Below are positions 59,401-64,000 of a DNA stretch of 64,000 nt, one piece after another (within the stretch, counting starts at the first letter, position 1; the number at the start of each line of letters is the position of its first letter). Source of the DNA: Archangium violaceum (GTDB taxonomy: Bacteria; Myxococcota; Myxococcia; Myxococcales; Myxococcaceae); NCBI RefSeq assembly GCF_016887565.1, contig NZ_CP069396.1, positions 3,561,001 to 3,625,000 of the forward strand. Reading direction: 5' to 3'. Both the position numbers and the translations under genes were made by a program. Below the pieces are notes generated by a model that was not told the DNA's origin, ran no database searches, and saw nothing but the letters and a program-made list of their open reading frames with translations.

Positions 59401-62223
59401 GATGAGCTTCTCCGCGAGCTTCACGTCCTCCTGCTCGGTGACGTACTTCGCCTCGCCGGTGGCGAAGTGTGTCTCGCGCAGCTGGCTGTGCCAGATGCGC
59501 TTGTAGAGGCGCACCGTCACCTCCTGGCCCTTCACCGCCTTGTCGTCCACGCCCACCGCGAGGATGTCCGGCGTCAGCGTGAACGGCTTGTCCGAGTAGC
59601 GCGGCAGCTTCATGCCCAGCACGAAGGGCGGCAGCGCACGCACCTCCTGCGCCGACGACACGGGCTGGTTGTCCGCGCCGGTGACGGTGGCCTCGAAGCG
59701 GTAGACGCGCGCCGAGCCGTCCAGATCCAACGCCGGGTTGACGCTCATCTCGTCCGCGCCGTTGTCGTCCAGCGTCGCGTTGCGCGTCATCGTCTCGGGG
59801 GCGCGGCTCTGTCCCTCGCGAGCGAACTGGGTGCTGGAGGCGAAGAGGAAGCCCTCACGCCCCTTGGGCACGTAGTAGTAGGGGCGCCGCGTGACGGTCC
59901 ACGCGATGGGCTGCCCGGCCACGTTGCCGCCCGCGTAGTAGCGTGCCACCGCCTTCACCTTGAAGGGCCCGTCCAGGCGCACCGTGGCGGGACTGGAGAG
60001 CTGCACCTCGAAGGTGGGAATGCGGTAGGCCTCCACCTTGAAGCCCCGGCGCGCGAGCACCCGCTCCGTGCGCAATTCCGTGAGCACCACCTGGAAGTCG
60101 CCGGTGGGCACGTCCTTCTCCTGGAATTCGGCGGAGAAGCCATACAGCGCGGTGAAGGCCAGCGGCAGTGGCCATTGCCGTTCACCCGGGCCCTCGACGC
60201 GCAGGGCGTACTGCTTCGCGTCACCGGGGGCCACGAAGTCCCCGCCCACCTCGTTGCGCAGGAAGCCCTTGATGTAGACCTTCTCGCCCGGCCGGTAGAT
60301 GGGGCGCTCGGTGAAGAGGAAGCCGCGCAGCCCATCGTTCGGCGGCGGCGGCGTCTGCTGCGTCAGCCATCCCAGCCAGCCCGAGGACGCCGACCAGTGG
60401 TTGTTGGCGAAGGACGCCGGAGCCTCGCGCGGGTCCAACACGAGCACGTCCTCGCCGTTACGCACGGAGATACGGTCGATGCTCTCCCAGCTCGGCTGGG
60501 GGCCGAGGTTCGCCCGGCCCGCCGCATCCGTGGTGAGCTCCAGCGTGAAGGGCTCCACTCGCGTTGCGCCCTGCTGCTTCGGATCCGGGACGCGATGCTG
60601 ACCCTCCAGCACGATGCGCGCGCCGCGCACCTCCTTCGCCTCATCCAGCGTGCGCACGAAGAAGGCGGCCTCGTCCCGCTCCTCCACCGTGGTGAGCGAG
60701 AGGTTGGTGACTTGTACCCGGACATAGGCACGCTCGGGGGCGCCGGTGAGCCGCCGCAGGCCCACCAGGTACGTGCCGGGCCGGGCCTTGCCCACCACCG
60801 GGTTGATCAGCGGCGCCAGGTCCAGGCCGAACGTGGTGGTGCCTCCGCGCTTGGGCAGGGGCAGATCCACCAGCGTGGAGACGAGCGGCGAGCCCAGCAG
60901 CCGGATGTTCGCCTTCAGCTCGTCCTCGCCGATGTAGGCGGGGTTCGACCGCGTCGCGGGCTCCTCGCCGGGGAAGGGGGGCGCGCTCTCCTCGTTGATG
61001 ACGAGGGCGCGGTTGGGGAAGGGCCACAAGCCGGGGTGGAGCGGATCCACCCGGTAGATGCGCACGTCCGCGCGCGCGTCGCCGTAGCCCTGCAGCGGCA
61101 ACATGCGCGGGCCCTTGGCCTCCAGCAGGGCGGTGGACTGCATCCAGCGCAGGAAGGGCTTCTTGAAGTCCAGGTGGAAGAAGACCTGGAGATCGCCCGG
61201 GTCCCTCAAGGGCCGATCGCTGTCGTCACGGATGGGCGCGGCGCCGATGCGCATCCGGTACAGCGTGTCCGGCACGAACTTCCCGCGCAGCGCCACGCGC
61301 GTGCCGTACGTCTGGAAGTGCAGATCCGGCACCGCGGGCTCCAGCCGCACCAGCTTCTTCAGCGCCGTGAGCGAGAGGCCCGCCACCGGCGCGGAGAAGA
61401 CGAGCTGTGGCAGGTCTCCCTGGTTGCCGCACGAGAGCGCCATGTCCCGGGGCGTGGAGGCTCCACCCGTCAGCGAGAACTGGCTCCCGCCGCACTGCAC
61501 CTGCTGCAGGTGGAAGGCGGGCCGCGTGGACAGCCGGCCCACCCAGAGCACCTTGTCCTCGTCGCCCAGCGCGAGGCTCACGTTGACGCGCAGTTGCTTG
61601 CCCTCGGGCACGTCCTCCTCGAGGGTGATGGCGTAGACGGCCCGCTCGCGCTGGCTGCCGCGCGGCAGCTGCGACAGCGTCCAGTCCTTCAACACCCGCG
61701 TGGGCGAGTCCGCCAGGCCGGGCAGGTCGCGCACCTCCAACCGCAGCATCTTCTTGAGCGCATCGAGCGGCAGCGACTGGGGGAAGGTGAGGGTGAAGGT
61801 CCGGAAGGGCCGCAGGTCCGAGCTGTCGGGCGACGGTGACATCTCCGAGGGCGCCGACATCATCGTGGTGAGAATCTTGCGCGCGCCACCCGCCTCGAAG
61901 GAGAAGCGCGCCAGCGCGGGCCAGGGCTCGGCGGGGCGGAACTGGAGCGTCTTGCGATCCGCCCAGAACCACTGGCCGGGCCACGAGGGCAGCACCTTGA
62001 GCAGCTTCGCGCCATCGTCGGCGCTCTGCTTGCCGGGCCCCACGTTGTCGGGGAAGTAGACGGTGACCGGATCGAACCCGCGCAGGAACTGGTCGGGGAG
62101 GATTCTCACCCCCCCGCCTTCGGGGCGCTGGCTCTCGTCGGCCGGACGGAACTCCTGCGCCCGCGCGGGGGCGGCCGCGAGCAGCAGGAGCAGGCAGAGG
62201 ACGGAGTTCAGGAGCGGCTTCAC
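56470..62223 (-). CDS. Bacterial alpha-2-macroglobulin with intact thioester motif
   Basis: The 1917-aa secreted protein has an N-terminal Sec signal (SVLCLLLLLAAAPARAQ). It contains MG-type domains, including TERPIYRPGEKVYIKG (MG1/MG2-like) and PDKDAYKPGETARIIIQSPF, an A2M core segment with a bait-like region around TRGTTLRDTRNSLVG, and the thioester motif GCLEQ (Cys1432 to Gln1435) in the complement-like helical domain. It should trap foreign proteases in the periplasm. The GTG start overlaps the preceding gene as GTGA. It is longer than the 1650-aa proteobacterial class. Confidence 0.93.
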   Translation of the reverse strand: MKPLLNSVLCLLLLLAAAPARAQEFRPADESQRPEGGGVRILPDQFLRGFDPVTVYFPDNVGPGKQSADDGAKLLKVLPSWPGQWFWADRKTLQFRPAEPWPALARFSFEAGGARKILTTMMSAPSEMSPSPDSSDLRPFRTFTLTFPQSLPLDALKKMLRLEVRDLPGLADSPTRVLKDWTLSQLPRGSQRERAVYAITLEEDVPEGKQLRVNVSLALGDEDKVLWVGRLSTRPAFHLQQVQCGGSQFSLTGGASTPRDMALSCGNQGDLPQLVFSAPVAGLSLTALKKLVRLEPAVPDLHFQTYGTRVALRGKFVPDTLYRMRIGAAPIRDDSDRPLRDPGDLQVFFHLDFKKPFLRWMQSTALLEAKGPRMLPLQGYGDARADVRIYRVDPLHPGLWPFPNRALVINEESAPPFPGEEPATRSNPAYIGEDELKANIRLLGSPLVSTLVDLPLPKRGGTTTFGLDLAPLINPVVGKARPGTYLVGLRRLTGAPERAYVRVQVTNLSLTTVEERDEAAFFVRTLDEAKEVRGARIVLEGQHRVPDPKQQGATRVEPFTLELTTDAAGRANLGPQPSWESIDRISVRNGEDVLVLDPREAPASFANNHWSASSGWLGWLTQQTPPPPNDGLRGFLFTERPIYRPGEKVYIKGFLRNEVGGDFVAPGDAKQYALRVEGPGERQWPLPLAFTALYGFSAEFQEKDVPTGDFQVVLTELRTERVLARRGFKVEAYRIPTFEVQLSSPATVRLDGPFKVKAVARYYAGGNVAGQPIAWTVTRRPYYYVPKGREGFLFASSTQFAREGQSRAPETMTRNATLDDNGADEMSVNPALDLDGSARVYRFEATVTGADNQPVSSAQEVRALPPFVLGMKLPRYSDKPFTLTPDILAVGVDDKAVKGQEVTVRLYKRIWHSQLRETHFATGEAKYVTEQEDVKLAEKLITTEEKPVSPPFELKESGVYVVELVARDKLGRVQTLSADLYVGGQTPIAWQKSRQGVFGLTPDKDAYKPGETARIIIQSPFQEGRALVVVEEPGGNTYTWHEVSGGKAVHELPIRAQHVPNVPVHVALMRGRLGEGDKDDARYRPQTLGASVDVKVEPVRNQVAVELKHPETARPGATVPVELTLKDDQGKPLAGEVTLWLVDEAVLSLAPEGTLNPLDELIKENTRGTTLRDTRNSLVGKLFEQEEEPGGDGSEEEEMEGGSKRVVRKNFQTVPYYQATLQVPASGKLTVQVPLSDDLTNFRVRAVAISGLQRFGYKQTVLRVRLPVLVQPQLPRFVRQGDRFWGGAVGRVVEGSGGPGSVAVKVSGPADLQPLAQNVELQANRAMSFVTPITVKSADVSEQQSLKVRVDIERKSDKAGDAFEVQLPVLPDRTVEHFAYFDTLKAGTTQLKALPEPARPGTASQEVFITSIPGVLELVSGLEYLAEYPHGCLEQKLSQLYPDVAQAAVLRELAVKTPFGKQISGHVQRIQEEMGQYQDEQGLFAFWPGGPGDVQVTAQAVEFLDAARRAGLKVDEKLQTRAVEGLKRVLRSDYPGLVQEWRYSQQIASLRALTRVGALDEHYLIDLFQLRERLDIQSLADLASTMATQPMVYRNNLEVLRKELWDSVIIKLSKGKPVFEGLNWRRASWGDYGFLSSRPSSVASVFEALVRLDPAEQRLDQLRDALLSYANAEVGFGSTFENRRAIAALALYMEKAKPSVPDTTVTLSSGASLQVSKDTKTARAEVASDAQLSATVKGGPVGMRVEAQYVPATPGDKVTPLKQGFIVSRGATWLHADGSEQTHFDDKAGDAKDLKVGDILELHARVVTEEERNHVALVVPFAAGLEPLNPELANASSDAKPSQADSLTPAYVQRLDHEVRYYFLRMPRGTHTFHFRVRAATEGSFVHPAPWAELMYRESVRGRGEGLRILVKGEHEK

Positions 62224-64000
62224 GGGTTGGCTCCGATGCGATTGAAGAAGTCGCGCAGGTACTCCTCGGGGACGTCCGTCTTGGCGCCGGCGAGTCCCAC
62301 GAGGACGGGCTTGAAGGGGAGGGGACGCTCCAGCGTGCTGGGCGCGCGGATGGCGAGCAGGTACGTGCCCTTATCCAGGGCGAGGAACTGCTGGCAGCCC
62401 TCGCCCAGCACCCTCTGGGTGGTGTCGAGCACGGTGCACTCGAGCCGCTCGGCGGGCACCTGCAACCCGAGGCCGACGTGGCCGGCGGAGGCGGTGCTGA
62501 AGCGGAAGTAGCGCGTCTGTCCCGGCGCCACCCAGCCGTCCTCCTTGGAGACGCCCTCGGTCAGCTCCTTCACCGGCTCGTGCGTCCAGGTGAGGTTGCC
62601 GGAGAGGGGCTGGCCGGCGAAGCCGCGCACCACCAGGCGGTAGGTGCCGGCTGGCAGCAGCCGGTCGATGGCGAAGCCGCGCTCCAGGCCCGCCACCGCG
62701 ATGACGGTGTTGTCCCGGGTGAGGCCGAAGACGCCCGAGTCACCCCGGAGGTGCACGACGGCGTCGGCGGGCACGGTGAAGGTGCGCTCCACCGTTTCTC
62801 CCGAGAGGCGCAGGGCGCGTGCGGCGGGCAGCTCGGAGGCCTTCCCCTTGGAGGTAGGAGGCAGCAGGGCCGTGTTCAGCTCGGCCGGCGGAGCGAGCAC
62901 CACGCGCAGGCCACCCGGGTTCGTCTCCAGCAACAGACTGCCTCGGCGGCCCGGCGGCACCTGGGCGTTGCAGCCCTCCAGCCGCGTCCCATCCTCCAGC
63001 GTGGCCACGCACCGCGCCGCGCCCGTCACCAGGTAATCGCGAGCGCCGTTCGCCGCGTCGAAGGACAGCAGCTGCTGGCCGGGCACCCGGTTGATGGTCT
63101 CGAAGAGGCGCGCGAGGGGCACGGCCGGCTTCGCCGCCTCCACCCCGAGGACCTCCGTCTGCACACGGGACTCGGTGGGAGACCAGACGAACACCGCGCC
63201 GCCCGAGCCGCTCAGGACGCAGCGGGAGAGCGTGTCGCCGGGCGAGCACAGGTCCACCGCCGTGCCCTTGCCGTCCACCAGCACGGCCCAGGCCTCCTGG
63301 GGGAGCGAGAGCTGCACACGCGTCGGCTCGCCGGGCATCACCAGGCGGACAGACGGGCCGCCGCTCCAGGTCAGATCCTGCAGGCCGGGCGTCAGCGTCA
63401 TGGAGGAACCCGGAACCGGAATGGCGAGCCGCGCGACGGTGGCCTCGCCCCTGTCTCCCGCGGGCGTCCACCAGCGCGCGAGCGACTCTTCCGTCGGACC
63501 GGTGGCCGCGAAGCACGTGGAGCTCCGCTGGTGCGACACGCCGCCGTCCAGCCGGCAGGCCGGATAGGCAGGGTCTCCAAACGGCACGCTCACGCGCAGG
63601 AAGTGCAGGGACTCCTTCCTCGTGCGCTGGCGCAGCAGCGTCACGTCCCGGCTCAGCGAGGCGCGTTCCTCCTCGGACTTCTCCAACGCGTCCACGCGCT
63701 CCTTCAGGGAGGGTTTCGTCTCGCCAGTGGCACCCGGTACGCCGAACACCCAGGCTCCGGCCTCCAACGAGGACTCGGGGCCGCATGGCCGCAGCGGACC
63801 CTGCTGCGACGCGGGCAGGCAGAAGACACCCTTGCCCGTCTCGTAGCGGCCCGGTTTGGACACCTGCGCGCTCGTGGCCGGCCGCGCCGCCACGCTGGTG
63901 GTCACCTTGGTGGGCTGGCCCAGCGTCCAGATGCGCACGCGCCAGGGCGAGGTGCCCGGCTTCAGCAGCATGAGGCACTCGCGGACGTCCATGCGCCGCG
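62220..64000 (-). CDS. Unknown protein upstream of alpha-2-macroglobulin, partial (N-terminus beyond right edge)
   Basis: The frame is open to the right edge, so the true start is outside or at ATG 63992; about 590 residues are visible. A coiled-coil-like piece (ERVDALEKSEEERASLSRDVTLLRQR) is followed by repeated beta-rich units, several with paired cysteines (CRLDGG...CFAATG; DLCSPGDTLSRC; CVATLEDGTRLEGC) and PPC-like segments (TRYFRFSTASAGHVGLGL). It ends in DVPEEYLRDFFNRIG. The family is not recognised. The 4-bp overlap with the A2M gene implies a shared job, perhaps a periplasmic partner or substrate adapter of A2M. Confidence 0.75.
   Translation of the reverse strand, partial: RRMDVRECLMLLKPGTSPWRVRIWTLGQPTKVTTSVAARPATSAQVSKPGRYETGKGVFCLPASQQGPLRPCGPESSLEAGAWVFGVPGATGETKPSLKERVDALEKSEEERASLSRDVTLLRQRTRKESLHFLRVSVPFGDPAYPACRLDGGVSHQRSSTCFAATGPTEESLARWWTPAGDRGEATVARLAIPVPGSSMTLTPGLQDLTWSGGPSVRLVMPGEPTRVQLSLPQEAWAVLVDGKGTAVDLCSPGDTLSRCVLSGSGGAVFVWSPTESRVQTEVLGVEAAKPAVPLARLFETINRVPGQQLLSFDAANGARDYLVTGAARCVATLEDGTRLEGCNAQVPPGRRGSLLLETNPGGLRVVLAPPAELNTALLPPTSKGKASELPAARALRLSGETVERTFTVPADAVVHLRGDSGVFGLTRDNTVIAVAGLERGFAIDRLLPAGTYRLVVRGFAGQPLSGNLTWTHEPVKELTEGVSKEDGWVAPGQTRYFRFSTASAGHVGLGLQVPAERLECTVLDTTQRVLGEGCQQFLALDKGTYLLAIRAPSTLERPLPFKPVLVGLAGAKTDVPEEYLRDFFNRIGANP

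Noticed and set aside
56695-61839. Very long open frame (about 1700 codons) on the plus strand
   Set aside because: It is an exact antisense shadow of the alpha-2-macroglobulin gene; low-complexity His/Arg/Leu composition without motifs, typical of GC-rich third-position bias.

Overview
The window is about 64 kb of GC-rich, densely packed chromosomal DNA. The mix of content points to a myxobacterium, probably in the Archangium/Cystobacter/Myxococcus group. It has long overlapping operons, many secreted proteins and lipoproteins, CAZymes, an M4 protease, a PilT-like ATPase, a sigma-54 type promoter and a one-TM-cluster histidine kinase. The taxonomic placement is inferred from style and content; there is no rRNA gene to confirm it. 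I saw no tRNA, rRNA, CRISPR array, phage or insertion sequence.

Region 1 (1-15.5 kb, minus strand) is one long cobalamin operon. It is headed by a cobalamin riboswitch (about 15371-15545) and a hairpin that can hide the first ribosome-binding site. In order of transcription it encodes a cobalt ECF importer (cbiM, a small CbiN-like subunit, cbiQ, cbiO), cobaltochelatase CbiX with a ferredoxin tail, a DUF3209-like protein, a flavin reductase, then CbiD, CobH/CbiC, CobL/CbiET, CobI/CbiL, CbiG, CobJ/CbiH, an unknown 131-aa protein, CobM/CbiF, a P-loop NTPase fused to uroporphyrinogen-III methyltransferase, CobO, CbiA and the start of CbiZ. Most junctions are ATGA or GTGA overlaps, so translation is probably coupled. 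The genes match the early-cobalt-insertion route from uroporphyrinogen III to adenosylated corrinoid, plus corrinoid salvage. The late genes (cobyric acid synthase, CbiB, nucleotide loop assembly) are not in the window.

Region 2 (15.6-37.2 kb) is a mosaic of mostly single genes: a secreted PL6-type lyase, a small secreted cysteine-rich peptide, a DUF2267 protein, an SDR, MltG, a PilT-like ATPase with a Pro-rich tail, a secreted EEP-family protein, a Sel1-repeat protein, a 128-bp inverted repeat, a DUF2891 protein, a histidine kinase, a DUF3616 lipoprotein, a lactonase-like protein, a GH26-like mannanase and a LipM-like octanoyltransferase. Within it, at 26.0-29.1 kb, is a possible biosynthetic pair: an indole-prenyltransferase-like domain fused to a putative heme-oxygenase-like metal domain, downstream of an isopenicillin-N-synthase-type oxygenase.

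Region 3 (37.2-45.3 kb) looks like an inorganic-carbon uptake locus: DabA with all four zinc ligands, two NuoL/M-like membrane subunits, and a convergent SulP transporter next to a divergent ECF sigma factor. A near-perfect sigma-54 promoter with three upstream copies of a 9-bp motif precedes it.

Region 4 (45.3-64 kb) holds a lipase, a methyltransferase, an AlkB-like oxygenase, an ATPase with an Arg in place of the Walker A Lys, a secreted M4 protease, a UPF0489 protein, an orphan type II thioesterase, and a periplasmic operon: unknown partner, alpha-2-macroglobulin with thioester, then penicillin-binding protein 1C.
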